From assembly GCA_003116975.1 (NCBI GenBank), contig BGKB01000180.1, positions 62,001 to 126,000 on the forward strand: a stretch of DNA of 64,000 nucleotides. The letters run 5' to 3'. The translations under genes and the position numbers were made by a program. Below, one piece after another: positions 44,829 to 54,550 of the stretch. The notes under the pieces were generated by a model. That model was not told the origin of the DNA. It saw nothing but the letters and a program-made list of their open reading frames with translations, and made no database searches. Origin of the DNA: Aurantiochytrium sp. KH105 (lineage: Eukaryota > Sar > Bigyra > Thraustochytrida > Thraustochytriidae). Position 1 is the stretch's first letter, and each line of letters begins with the position of its first letter.

Positions 44829-46715
44829 ATGTCCGTGCCAGACAAAATCAATGCAACAACATGGGCGTCGCTCACAACGAGACAGCAAAGCCTGAGATCA
44901 CTCCAAAGCTCGCATAGTTTACCAAAGTTGCGCGTACTTGGCGAAGCTGACGAAATGGACCTCGTACGTGTCATTGTACCGACACTTACACCCTTTATAC
45001 TTCAAGCCAATCAGTCAATTGGTTGCATTCTGGGCGTCAGGAAAGACAAGGAATTCTACTCGTCTCGCGTCTGGCAAAGGTTGTCGAAAAGAGGGCGAAC
45101 GATTGCGTACCTGCTCATGTCGATTTGCCTCTTCGTTCCTCAAGCAGTCTTTATACTCTCATTGGATGAGATTCAAGGACCGGCATGGGTCGGTATTCTG
45201 GCGTTGGTGCCCGTGGCTTATCTCGTACTCTTTATGAACGTGCGCGTGCTCCGACTCACGTTTTCGCAGTTCGAAGCCCGATTCCTTGGAATCAACGTGC
45301 TGGCATGGACCGCGTCACTCTATTACAGCGTGCACAATCCGTCGGTGCGCGTCGGGGCTCTGTCGATGATAGGCGACACGCTATTGCTCATGTTCTGGGA
45401 TGCGCTGCCACAATTCTTTCGTCACGAACGAACGCTTTCGCTGGTGCTCCCAATTTCAGCGATGCTCATTTGGCAGAGTTTCGTGTCCTTTTTTGACGGT
45501 GTTCGATATGACAAAGTCTCACTTCAGATTGTAGGGGTGGACTTCCATATCCCTGCCCGCCTTAGCGCGTTTGCAGCGACAACGGGTGTCTATGGTCTCG
45601 GGCATGTTGTGCGCTGGTTGTCCACCAAGAATGATGACTTTAGCACGATTCGCGTTCCCGCCAGGTCGATTAAAATCCCCAAACAAGCCCTTGAAGAGCT
45701 AAATTTGTGTCTACGCGAGGTGAGGACGCGGGCTCGGAGACGCTCGGGTGCTTTGTTCTCGGGGAAATGGACATCTCACAATGGGAAAATTCTCCCAATG
45801 TCTTCGCGCGCGAGCAAGTTATCGACCTCGGGGATAGGTCAGCTCGCAGACCCAAGTCCATTTGCTGTGCTTGCAGCCAGCACGCCAATGCAGGTCAATA
45901 CAAGCGAGACCTTTTCTGCGTATTGGTTCGGTCCTCGTATCGGGTCGGCTATATTTGAGTGGAACAAGAAGCTGGGCTATCTTGAGGCCTTGAGCTTTCA
46001 AACAGGGCACTTTCTCGTGCTCTGGTGCATGCGTCCAGACGGCGCTTGGGCCTGGTGGCTGATAGTTGTGACGATGGCGATTCCAGCGCTCGGATGGCTC
46101 TGCATCATGAATCGTGTCCTCATCAGACTGGTTGCGAACTCGTTCGAGTTCAAGTTCATGCTGCTCAACATTTTGGGGTTTTGTTTGACAATCTTGATGG
46201 CCACACAAGACGCACGGACAGCTGCGGCAATCACGACTTATCTGATGTCAACGGTGCTGGGATCGCTAAGTGATGCTTTTCCACGTTCAATGCTGACGTT
46301 CAAGGTGCGAATTTTGCTCGGGATCCCGAACCTCCTCACGCTCTCCATTTTGGTGTACAAAATATCCGCCGGTCTCCTCGTTTCCTTTGTCAGTCGCGAA
46401 GTGTGCCTTGCAAAGAGCGCTTGTGTTTCGCAAGCCGATCTCGCGAGCGGCTTCGGGATCAACATGATCGCCTTTCTCACTCGGGTCGGCCTCCTGGTCA
46501 TGCCGTCACCCAGTTCGCTCGGCTCGATCACAATGGATGTGAGCATTCTCCGCGTCCCGGACAAGCTTATGGCTCACTACCTTGCGTTGCATCATCTCTA
46601 TTTAGAGCCTGACAAATCAGGTCCTCCGGTCCGCGAAGATGCTGCGCCTGACACCATTGAGGAACACCATGAACCGGCCCGAAGAGCTCCTGAGCCATCT
46701 CCTGCTTCTTCTTGA
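44829..46715 (+). CDS. Polytopic membrane protein, family member 3
   Basis: 628 residues. Cytosolic N-terminus MSVPDKINATTWASLTTRQQ, then helices including IAYLLMSICLFVPQAVFILS, AWVGILALVPVAYLVLFMNV, LLLMFWDALPQFF and LSLVLPISAMLIWQSFVSFF, then a central loop (DDFSTIRVPARSIKIPKQAL) of ~120 residues that ends at AYWFGPRIGSAIFEWNKKLG, and a second membrane block with FLVLWCMRPDGAWAWWLIVV, FKFMLLNILGFCLTILMATQ and three more helices. It is the only intact member closely related to member 2; member 1 is more distant. Tandem same-strand placement indicates local duplication. No known family recognised. Confidence 0.78.
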   Translation: MSVPDKINATTWASLTTRQQSLRSLQSSHSLPKLRVLGEADEMDLVRVIVPTLTPFILQANQSIGCILGVRKDKEFYSSRVWQRLSKRGRTIAYLLMSICLFVPQAVFILSLDEIQGPAWVGILALVPVAYLVLFMNVRVLRLTFSQFEARFLGINVLAWTASLYYSVHNPSVRVGALSMIGDTLLLMFWDALPQFFRHERTLSLVLPISAMLIWQSFVSFFDGVRYDKVSLQIVGVDFHIPARLSAFAATTGVYGLGHVVRWLSTKNDDFSTIRVPARSIKIPKQALEELNLCLREVRTRARRRSGALFSGKWTSHNGKILPMSSRASKLSTSGIGQLADPSPFAVLAASTPMQVNTSETFSAYWFGPRIGSAIFEWNKKLGYLEALSFQTGHFLVLWCMRPDGAWAWWLIVVTMAIPALGWLCIMNRVLIRLVANSFEFKFMLLNILGFCLTILMATQDARTAAAITTYLMSTVLGSLSDAFPRSMLTFKVRILLGIPNLLTLSILVYKISAGLLVSFVSREVCLAKSACVSQADLASGFGINMIAFLTRVGLLVMPSPSSLGSITMDVSILRVPDKLMAHYLALHHLYLEPDKSGPPVREDAAPDTIEEHHEPARRAPEPSPASS

Positions 46716-46999
46716 TCACATACATGCACGTGTATATTATTCGATTTTGTCGTCTTGTTGTTTGTCAAGCGGTGCTTGCTCTGTGTGTACTGCCCTTTGC
46801 TTTATCTCATTCCTGTCTCTTGCTGTGCATCCACCATGGTCGCTTGTATGGTCGAGACTTCACTTTCGCGGTGGCTGGAAGTCTCGGCTTCACATGGCCT
46901 CGCTAATTTGTAGGCCCAGCACTTGACCAATCAACCATCATTCGACCACTCCTCCGTGCCGTGCCGTGCCGTGCCGACAGTCTGCGTGGGCGCTGCACA
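46716..46999. other. Intergenic region upstream of LETM1
   Basis: Contains a GTGCC pentamer run (about 46956-46975). The LETM1 frame is open from 46961 but the ATG at 47000 gives the better presequence. Confidence 0.5.
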
Positions 47000-48316
47000 A
47001 TGAGGGCCTTGGGCCTCGCGCGGACGCTGCAGCGCGTCGGCAGGGCGCACAGTCGGGCGAAGAGCAGCCCGATGTCACTTTGGCAGGACTTGGCAGGGCG
47101 CTGTGCGCCCTTGTCGACGTCGACGTCAGCGGTGTCGAGCTCGAGCTCGAGCTCGAACTCGAGCTCGAACTCGAACTCTGCGCGGGCGTCGTTTGCAGGG
47201 ACCTCGACGAGCGCGACGACGATGACGACGACGGCGACGACCCCGGCAAGAGCGGTGAGCAAGCGAGATGTAGAGGAAGCCGGCAATGTAGGGAGCGCAG
47301 ACGCAGCTAGAGCTGCACCTGCTACTTCTCGTAAGGGAGCGAGGGGCCCGCCAACGCGATGGCAGCGAATTCAAGAAGCTCTGATTCCGTATCGCGTAGG
47401 TCTGCGCAAATTTCTCACAAACGTCGGTGTTGCGTACGATCTCATCAAGTGGAGTCTCGTGGACTTGGACCGGAAGCTGACGCGCAGGGAGCGACGTCTC
47501 GTGCTCAAGACCGTTCTCGACCTGCTTAAACTTGTTCCCTTTGCAATCATTGCAGCTGCTCCGGGAGGAAGCCTCCTCCTCCCGGTGCTCGCTCGCTACA
47601 TGCCGAGCACGTTGCCCACAACCTTTAACATGCCGTCGCGCACCGAGCTGGAAAAAATCGTAAAGACCTCGGAGCGCGAAATCTCCCTGAAACGGCGCAT
47701 GGATCGCGAGCTCAAGGGTGCCATCGAGCGCATGGTTTCCTCAATGCACACCAATCAGGTGTCGTATTACAAGGAGGTTCGTGAACTGCTTGAGGAAGCG
47801 ACGCAGGCAGAGTCCCTGGGGGAGGAGACCTCGCCGCTGAAGATGTCGAGGTTCTCGGACGCGGATCTGCTCGACATCCTCAATATGCAGCAATTGGAGC
47901 TCATCGCAGCTTACTTTAAGCTGCCACTGCCAGGAGCGATGCGCGCGCACGTTGTGGGGGCGACAGCTTTTGTTGACTCGTACCGGTTTTCCATGTTGCG
48001 ATATCAACTTTCGCGCTATGCAGCCAAGCTCACGGCAGACGATGTCATTCTCGTAGAGGAAAATGTGAACAAATTATCGGACGAGGAGCTCCGCCAGGCC
48101 TGCGAGGCGCGAGGACTCATCATCACGAGCTCATCGGACCCGCCGTTGAGTTCCATGGCGCCGGAGTCGAGAGAGGAGATGCTTGCTTCACTCAATCTTT
48201 GGCTTCTCGCATCAGTGGGGCGCCACGTTCCAGTGGTGCTTCTCGCATTTCGCAATCTCGACGCGTCTGCGCCAGGCATTTCCATGGAAGAGAGTGCAAA
48301 GGGCTCCAACGCGTAG
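47000..48316 (+). CDS. LETM1: LETM1-type mitochondrial inner-membrane protein
   Basis: 438 residues. MRALGLARTLQRVGRAHSRA is a mitochondrial presequence. A Ser/Asn run (encoded by a CTCGAG hexamer repeat) and a Thr-rich linker follow. The LETM1 core begins at about residue 128: WSLVDLDRKLTRRERRLVLK, then the membrane helix LLKLVPFAIIAAAPGGSLLL (the conserved K..PF....PGGELL-type segment), PVLARYMPSTLPTTF, then the ribosome-binding-like domain with ILNMQQLELIAAYFKLPLPG and LSRYAAKLTADDVILVEENV, LSDEELRQACEARGL. LETM1 exchanges K+ or Ca2+ for H+ and maintains mitochondrial volume. The C-terminus is shorter than in animals and lacks EF-hands. Confidence 0.93.
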   Translation: MRALGLARTLQRVGRAHSRAKSSPMSLWQDLAGRCAPLSTSTSAVSSSSSSSNSSSNSNSARASFAGTSTSATTMTTTATTPARAVSKRDVEEAGNVGSADAARAAPATSRKGARGPPTRWQRIQEALIPYRVGLRKFLTNVGVAYDLIKWSLVDLDRKLTRRERRLVLKTVLDLLKLVPFAIIAAAPGGSLLLPVLARYMPSTLPTTFNMPSRTELEKIVKTSEREISLKRRMDRELKGAIERMVSSMHTNQVSYYKEVRELLEEATQAESLGEETSPLKMSRFSDADLLDILNMQQLELIAAYFKLPLPGAMRAHVVGATAFVDSYRFSMLRYQLSRYAAKLTADDVILVEENVNKLSDEELRQACEARGLIITSSSDPPLSSMAPESREEMLASLNLWLLASVGRHVPVVLLAFRNLDASAPGISMEESAKGSNA

Positions 48317-49059
48317 CTATACAGATGTTCCTTGCCTCTTTTTATTGATGGGATTTGCTTTTTTTTTTTTTCCCATTTTTCTCCCTCTCTCTCCCTTTGT
48401 CCTCCTCCTCTTCTTGTTCGCAAGTTTGGATTGAAGTTGCGAATCAAGTACACTACTACTACCGCTCCTTTTTGCGTCCGATTGCCCGCCCTTTCGATTC
48501 ACGAAATTTCTGTCACGGAGTTTTTGCTGTGCGCGGCGATTGACACCGTCCTCGGCATGCGGCTGCCGCACGTGCAAAGTGTTCGTCCCCACTCCCCCCT
48601 TTGTCAGCTCGGCGAACTCAGTTTCGCGGCAGGAGCGCGAATCTATAGTCATCACAAAGTCGTCTTTTCCTTTTTGCAACCTCCTCTTGCCGCCAGTATC
48701 CCCGTTGCCGTCCTCCCTCATCACCATCACCACCTTCAACAACGTCCTCACCATCACACCCGTGGCATGAACATCAAGACCATGAACATGGCAATGTGGT
48801 GCACCACGTCGGCCAATTGGCCGTGCACGCGCGCGGGGCATCTCGCACCTCTCCGCCCCTCGCGGCGCGTGCGCGGGCTGCCGCCCCTACTCCCCCCCCG
48901 GACCGCGCGTTCCGGCTGCAGTCTCGGGGAAACCAGACTCCCCTCCCGCCCCCCCGGCGAATCCCCGCGCGGCCTGGCCGGCGGCGCGATTGCGTGCCGG
49001 AGAGGCGCGGCCAGAACCTCTTCGGGGCCGCGTACGTGCGCGCGGCGAGGAGCGGCGCG
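48317..49059. other. Intergenic / leader region
   Basis: T-rich run at about 48358-48372, then increasingly GC-rich DNA. Open frames are Arg/Pro-rich filler. No gene supported before the ATG at 49060. Confidence 0.5.
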
Positions 49060-50283
49060 ATGGGGTGCGCGAGCTCGCGCGCGTACGGCGCGGACGTGCG
49101 GCGCGGCGACCTGGGCCCGCGCAAGGCGAGCAAGAAGCCCGTGCGGTTCGGGCCGCGGAACGACGCGCGGAATGCGGGCGCGCTGGCCTTTCCGACGGCC
49201 TCCGCAGACGAGCTCTTCAGCGGGGGCGCCGCCGCCGCCGCGCGCGACGCGTACGGCGTGGAGAGCGACTTCTACAAGCGCGGCGCGGCGCAGCAGCAGC
49301 CGCAGGCCCGCCGCGGACGCGCCGCCCTCGACGGCGACGACGAGGACGACGCGCGGCCGCGCGAGGGCCCGGCGAGGAGGCGGAGGCGGAGCGCCTCGCG
49401 CCAGGACCGCGGACCCAACTCCGGCCGCCGCCAGCGCCCCGCGTACGCGCGCAGCGAGAGCGAGGACGAGGACGAGGGCGAGGTCGAGGAGGTCGAGGTC
49501 GATGTGTACGACACCGCGGGCGTCTTTGCCTCGCAAGGGGCCTATGGAGCGGGCTCTTCGGGCTCGTCGCGGCGCAAGTCAAAGCTGAGGGCCCGCGTGA
49601 GTCTTGGGCGCCGCAAGGCCGGGGGCGCCGGCGCCGCCGGCGCGCACGAGTACGCGCTGGCGCCGGCGATGATGCAGGAGCCCGAGATCGACGAGGCCGA
49701 CCCATGGGACCGCGACGAGGGGCAAGCTTCAAGGCGTAACGTCGGCAGCAACCGCAGCAGCAGAAGCAGGTCGCGGCGCCAGGACGCGCCCATGCCGCCG
49801 CCAGCCTTCCACAGGGCCGGGCCGGCAGCACCTCCTCGTAATCCGTCCTCCTCCACGGGCGTCGCGGTGCGCAAGTCTCTGGGCCGCATCAAGAAACAGC
49901 TTCAGCCGGGATCGTCTTCAAGCCCGCCGCCGCCACCGCCGCCGCCGCCTCTGCAAGAAATGTCTCCTTACCCTCTGCAGAAAAAGTCGTCACGTTCGCC
50001 GCGGCGCTTTGACGCGGATGACCTCTACGATGACGATGCCTCTTCTGTTTCTGTGAGTTCGAGTGAGCGGACGACGTCGCGGCGGTACGGTGGACAGTCC
50101 GCATTGCCTCCAAGCCGACGCACTGTGGGCGAGAAGGCATGGCTTGGCCAAGACAAGACCCAGTCGGGCACTCCGCGTTTTAGCAGCGACACGCCGGTCG
50201 GCCGATCGTGGGACCGCATCCAGGCCGTTGCAGCTCGCAAGAGCGGCGATTCTGAGCAGTACCGCAACCCTTACTACCGATGA
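49060..50283 (+). CDS. Low-complexity protein with N-myristoylation/palmitoylation motif
   Basis: 407 residues from MGCASSRAYGADVRRGDLGP. Gly2 with Ser5/Ser6 fits N-myristoyltransferase consensus, and Cys3 is well placed for palmitoylation, so plasma- or flagellar-membrane anchoring is likely. The body is disordered: Arg/Asp/Ser-rich, an acidic stretch (SESEDEDEGEVEEVEVDVYD), a run of ten Pro near residue 290, and short RS-type basic patches. No folded domain is evident. The frame is open upstream to 48796, but the MGCASS start explains the sequence better. Function unknown. Confidence 0.65.
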   Translation: MGCASSRAYGADVRRGDLGPRKASKKPVRFGPRNDARNAGALAFPTASADELFSGGAAAAARDAYGVESDFYKRGAAQQQPQARRGRAALDGDDEDDARPREGPARRRRRSASRQDRGPNSGRRQRPAYARSESEDEDEGEVEEVEVDVYDTAGVFASQGAYGAGSSGSSRRKSKLRARVSLGRRKAGGAGAAGAHEYALAPAMMQEPEIDEADPWDRDEGQASRRNVGSNRSSRSRSRRQDAPMPPPAFHRAGPAAPPRNPSSSTGVAVRKSLGRIKKQLQPGSSSSPPPPPPPPPLQEMSPYPLQKKSSRSPRRFDADDLYDDDASSVSVSSSERTTSRRYGGQSALPPSRRTVGEKAWLGQDKTQSGTPRFSSDTPVGRSWDRIQAVAARKSGDSEQYRNPYYR

Positions 50284-50340
50284 TTCTTGATCCCTAATGT
50301 CTCTTTTGGAGTGGCCTACTTACTTTTCTACCCACCATAC

Positions 50341-51018
50341 ATGGAACAAGCACTCGCTGAGGCATGGACCTCAGCAGCCGGGAATGTAATCACTCTCAGG
50401 ATTGAAGGCAGACATGTTTTGGCGGGGAAAAAAATCCTGCGCCTTTGCCAAGTGCACGACCTACGCGTGTTGAAGATCGAAGCTGCTCTCGTTCCCAACC
50501 CTGCTGAACTCGAGGGACTTCTTCTCGCGGTCTCTTCGTCTCGCATCGATACCTTTCATCTTCACGTCGTTGACCATGAAAACGATGGCGCTCCCTCCTC
50601 GAATAGCGACGCCTGCGAGTCATTCCTGAGAGAGAGGGCACAAGGCTTGCTTGTCCCTAACACCTTCCTTCGTAAGACAGACTTCTTTTTCACAACGGTC
50701 TCTTCAGGTAACAGTGGGTGCACCGACGAGATTGAGTGGCTCCATTTGCGCGCCCTTGGTCGGCTTCGCGCTTTGCCAACAGCTTCTAAATGGGCGCGTT
50801 TCGCTGAAGCATCCGATGCGATGTGCGAGCTTTTGGACATGTGCGCCGCAAGACATTGCGATGTTGGTGCGACCATTTACTCGCGACTCGTGGATGAACT
50901 CGGTGACCTTCGCGAGCGAGCTCAGCTCGCAAGTGCAACTGCGACTGCGACTGCGACTGCGACTACCACAACCGCTCAACTAACCGAAGCACGCCTGCGC
51001 ACGCCTCTCCTTTTGTAA
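50341..51018 (+). CDS. Hypothetical protein
   Basis: 225 residues from the ATG at 50341 (MEQALAEAWTSAAGNVITLR). The frame is open back to 50287, but only from a non-ATG codon. Composition is protein-like: mixed hydrophobic/charged, with alternating patches such as ILRLCQVHDLRVLKIEAALV and FHLHVVDHENDG. It ends in an Ala-Thr repeat (ATATATATATTTT) from a GCGACT hexamer run. No family recognised. It lies on the same strand 57 bp after the preceding gene's stop and could share its transcript. Confidence 0.5.
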   Translation: MEQALAEAWTSAAGNVITLRIEGRHVLAGKKILRLCQVHDLRVLKIEAALVPNPAELEGLLLAVSSSRIDTFHLHVVDHENDGAPSSNSDACESFLRERAQGLLVPNTFLRKTDFFFTTVSSGNSGCTDEIEWLHLRALGRLRALPTASKWARFAEASDAMCELLDMCAARHCDVGATIYSRLVDELGDLRERAQLASATATATATATTTTAQLTEARLRTPLLL

Positions 51019-51181
51019 TTCCTTTTGGTAAAGACTCTATGTAATCTTTGTCTTTCGTTTGTTCATTACGGACCCCTACGACAAAAAGGAAAGAGAAGAG
51101 ACAAAGTGAGTAAACTCCTCCTCCTCTCTGGCCGCCTGCCTTCCCTCCGCCTCTGCCCATCCCCTTTCGTTGCAACTCGAG

Positions 51182-51705
51182 ATGGACATTCTCAGGGCGT
51201 TGTGCGTCCATATGGACTTCATTGTGGGGTGCGTTTTTAAGAGGGTAGACAACGATGAGCAGCGCGCTCTAGAGACGCTCTTGAAGATTGTTGAGCTAGA
51301 CATTGACATCAACTTCGATAACCGCCAATTCAATCTGCTTGACTAAAGCAAAATGGCAAGAACGAGGTCTTCTTTGAGATAGACGAGCACTGCACCCTAA
51401 CAGGTCTCCTTGAAATGATAAGGAGTCTCATTGTGCACAGGCGTATGGAGCAAAACATCAAGAACAAGAACTAGCGCATTCATTTTCGAGACTTCAGAGG
51501 CAGGATCCATCTCGAGGACAGCAGAAACACTCTGCGCTGCGCAGCTTTCCTGAAATTGCACGGGTACGTGTGCAGACCGACGCGCGTGCGCATCTTTCTC
51601 ATGAGGAAGCTGCTGGACCATCTGGTCAAGGACAATCCTTCCGTGCCAAAGATCCACAGACTGTTAGCTCGGTTGAGGAAGACCAATATGTACGCAACAA
51701 GGTGA
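51182..51705 (+). pseudogene. Decayed coding sequence (frameshift and internal stop)
   Basis: Three consecutive stretches translate into protein-like sequence. From ATG 51182: MDILRALCVHMDFIVGCVFK, then RALETLLKIVELDIDINFDN to a TAA near 51343. After a frame change: NGKNEVFFEIDEHCTLTGLL, then EMIRSLIVHRRMEQNIKNKN to a TAG at about 51472. Then in that same frame: RIHFRDFRGRIHLEDSRNTL, AAFLKLHGYVCRPTRVRIFL, LLDHLVKDNPSVPKIHRLLA to TGA at 51703. The pieces are too short to stand out alone, but read in order they look like one degraded ORF of ~170 codons. Family unknown. Confidence 0.4.
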
Positions 51706-51985
51706 TGGTGTACCGAATAAATTGCATCCTGGCTGCGATGCAACAGAGAAGCATGCCCAGGACGTAGTTGAGCTTGAGCGAGGGACCTGCCTGTCCTGAC
51801 TGTGACACGTTTCTGCAGCCTTTCTGCGAACGAAAGAAATGTGTCTTCCACTCCATCCTTACTAACGCGTGACACATATTTTTTAAAAGAAAGCAGGTAG
51901 CAAGCAGTCCCCATTTCCGGTGCATCTACTCTCACCGCGCCATCATTTTCTAAAAAACTACATGGCCACACACTTGCAACATTAT

Positions 51986-53893
51986 CTACTCCTGGAGGAA
52001 GTGCTTGTTGAAATCTTGGACGTCTTGCGCAAGCTCGACAGGCGTTGCCTTGATGGTGGCGTTCCTGAAACGAGTCAGACGAACTTCTCCGTGGTCGTCC
52101 ATGACGAAAGTGGAGGCCAGGTCTTCCGGCTCGTCCACGCGAAGAGCGACACCTAGCCCATGCACCATGAGAAGAGTCTCCCTCGCCTTGTCCACGACGG
52201 CCTTCGTGTATTGGCTGGGTTTCCTAAAGTGACTTTTCAGCGACTGGCCCTCCCACGTTGTTGCGACAATAAAGTCCGAAAAGAGGTGGCGACCTCCATA
52301 GAGAAACCAAGGCACGTGCCGCGATCCCCAGAGCGGTCGAAGAGTCTCGTACACCTCAATTTCGTTCGTGAAAGCTTGAAGAAGCCTCATCTCTTCTTGT
52401 TCGGTTTCGTCGTCTCGCTCACGGTAAGGGTCGACTTCAGGCGTTTTCACAGCGATCAGCTGCTCCAGGCCCCCGGTGTTGACGGACATGAGATGGCCGT
52501 ACGCGTCCGAATCCTCCCAGAGGAGATCCTTCATACCCCCATAGTATGGGAAGACCGACTCGTCCAGAGGTAGGGTCTGACGGAGAAAATTCAGCCGCGC
52601 TTCGTCGCTGCCGTCAGATGGTGCTGGTCCCGCCGCACCACCACCAGACACGTCTGCTGCCACACTACCAGGCTGCCCCGCGGAGACCTGGCGGGTAGTT
52701 GTTCCTCTTCCGACGCCTGCGGTGGCACCTGCACCTGCTCCTGCACCTGAGCCAGTTGCGGTGCTGGCACGTGCTGCGACAATCCGATCGAAAATCGCTC
52801 TCCACGGAGACCCCGCGACGTTGAGGTTTGCATTTCGTCCCAGGCGATCGAGAATTGCGCTGTCCAAGGTAAGACGAGAACCTTTCGAAGCCTTGAGAAG
52901 AAGTCGGAAGTAGGCGTACTTTGGATTCGTAGCTTCGGTGTTGCCGGTACAGTCGTAACCCTTGGTGATTTTTAGGGTGTTGTCCGGTTCTAACTTCAGG
53001 AACCAGGTGATGTTCGTAGTGCTGAGGACACCAAAGCGGCAAAAGGTTCGCAGCATGTATGCGTAGACCTGACGAATCGGGTAGAGGAGATCGTGTTTCC
53101 TACCTGCCGGAATGCTGGAGTCGCGGGCAACACTTTCAGAGAAACCCACGAGGTCGTGTTCGGCGTAGCACTGATGCAGACGATTGGCGATCATCCACGT
53201 GGCGTGCTGAGAATATTCCTCGTCCTCATCAAAATGTGGATCCTCATCAACGAGAAAGTCGACCGCATCGTTCAGCATCTCGTCGAACGTTGCTTTGTAA
53301 GGGAACTTGAAAGGGGACTTGTGCTCATGAGCCAAAACGGTTCGTAGGCCTGGCTCACGTTCGGTGCCAAACAAGTCCGGCGACAACGGCGCGCTATTTT
53401 CGGGATATAAAGACCTTGTCCACAGACCGTCAGGCCTCGCGCCTCTCTCCGTAGGCAGAGAATGAAATCCCACCTCCATCTCATTGAGGCCAAACTCGGG
53501 GTTGTCAAACACATACTCGCAGTCGATGATGAAACAGGAATTAAGTAGACGGAGTGCATCTTCCTCGTTCGTTCGTAGAGGGATTTGTCGCCGCCTCGCG
53601 GTCTCGAAGCGAACTGGAGAAATGTGCCTTGCAAAGATGGCAGCCTCGGTAGGCTCGGGAGCCACATCAGCATCGAAAGTATCCCACAAAACCAACCTGC
53701 CGGGCTCAATGCCGCGTAATTGACCCCCAGCACCAGAAACAGTCATGCTTCTCTGCAAATGTTCGCGATTTGTTCTGGCCACGTTTGGATCGATCACTAG
53801 TTTGACTTCGTCTGTGAACGCGGAGTGCGCCATGGGCGTGCGAGCAAGCGCGTCGTACAGCGTGAACGCCGGCGTGTCTCCGCTTGCAGCCAT
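51986..53893 (-). CDS. REase-like / degenerate kinase-like fusion protein
   Basis: 635 residues from an ATG at 53893. Residues ~150-300 match the nuclease-like module of the 39.8-41.8 kb gene: RPDGLW, then VLAHEHKSPFKF (Glu-His-Lys at 190-192 as ExK), and QVYAYMLRTFCRFGVLSTTN followed by ITWFLKLE. A Gly/Ala-rich linker (GAGAGAGATAGVGRG) precedes the C-terminal kinase-like domain from ~440: IAVKTPE (Lys483), NEIEVYETL. The catalytic loop, however, is VHGLGVALRVDEPEDLAS with no HxD..N, and DFG is replaced by RLTRFRNA. It is therefore probably a pseudokinase attached to a possibly active REase domain. No signal peptide. A 91-bp piece of it recurs at 34881-34971. Confidence 0.68.
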   Translation of the reverse strand: MAASGDTPAFTLYDALARTPMAHSAFTDEVKLVIDPNVARTNREHLQRSMTVSGAGGQLRGIEPGRLVLWDTFDADVAPEPTEAAIFARHISPVRFETARRRQIPLRTNEEDALRLLNSCFIIDCEYVFDNPEFGLNEMEVGFHSLPTERGARPDGLWTRSLYPENSAPLSPDLFGTEREPGLRTVLAHEHKSPFKFPYKATFDEMLNDAVDFLVDEDPHFDEDEEYSQHATWMIANRLHQCYAEHDLVGFSESVARDSSIPAGRKHDLLYPIRQVYAYMLRTFCRFGVLSTTNITWFLKLEPDNTLKITKGYDCTGNTEATNPKYAYFRLLLKASKGSRLTLDSAILDRLGRNANLNVAGSPWRAIFDRIVAARASTATGSGAGAGAGATAGVGRGTTTRQVSAGQPGSVAADVSGGGAAGPAPSDGSDEARLNFLRQTLPLDESVFPYYGGMKDLLWEDSDAYGHLMSVNTGGLEQLIAVKTPEVDPYRERDDETEQEEMRLLQAFTNEIEVYETLRPLWGSRHVPWFLYGGRHLFSDFIVATTWEGQSLKSHFRKPSQYTKAVVDKARETLLMVHGLGVALRVDEPEDLASTFVMDDHGEVRLTRFRNATIKATPVELAQDVQDFNKHFLQE

Positions 53894-54127
53894 ATTGTTC
53901 TCCTTCTTTCTTTCTATCTACCGCCTCCCGACTTCCGCCCACGCGTGCTCGCGCGGCCTCGGCACCGTGCCTTTTGCCACCCGACCGCACCGACCGGGTT
54001 CTGGGTCTGCTCGCTCTGCGTTTGGTTTTGCTTGTGGCGCTGCCGGCCACGGCCGCCCCGACCTGCGTGCACACTTTGAGAGCAACCCAATCGAGCGCGT
54101 TGCGCACGTGAAACGATTTATTTCTTC

Positions 54128-54293
54128 TCCGGGCTCCCTCGTGCGTCTGCGTGCACAACAAAGTGCCTTGTCGGGCTCCCTCGCGCGCTCGGCTTGCTTT
54201 GCTACTACTTGTCGGGCTCCCTCGCGCGCAGCTTATTATTATTTTATTTATCGCTTGTCGGGCTCCCTCTCGCGCTCAGCTTGTCGGGCTCCC
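54128..54293 (+). repeat. Interspersed TTGTCGGGCTCCCT repeats
   Basis: Four copies of TTGTCGGGCTCCCT at about 54168, 54209, 54254 and 54280, most followed by CGCGC and GCTCGGCTT-type words, plus a looser copy (CCGGGCTCCCTC) at 54129. Spacing is irregular (24-46 bp), so it is not a simple tandem array. Confidence 0.85.
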
Positions 54294-54404
54294 TTGTCAC
54301 AAGGGGGGTGGGTGGGTGGATGAACGAGTAGCAGCCTGCACCCCCACAGAATCCGCCCAAACCCACCACACTATTCCCACATTCATTTACCTTTAACAAT
54401 CGCA

Positions 54405-54550
54405 TGCGACAACACTGACTGTGAGGATGTTGTACGACACAACACGATGTTGCGTTGTTATGTTAGGGTAGAGTCGCGCGGAGTTTTAACCTCCCCACAC
54501 AACATCGAAAATCGATGCAACATAGGGCGACACAGACTGGTGTTGAGGGC
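54405..54550. repeat. Cluster of short hairpins
   Basis: Includes CATCGA-AAA-TCGATG at 54503-54517 and CAACA-CGA-TGTTG at about 54441-54453. Several further ACAACA and TGTTGT words occur in opposite orientations. Possibly a foldback remnant; function unknown. Confidence 0.5.

Noticed and set aside
48332-49588. 418-codon plus-strand frame upstream of the MGCASS protein
   Set aside because: Arg/Ala/Thr-rich filler overlapping the better frame; no conserved segment.
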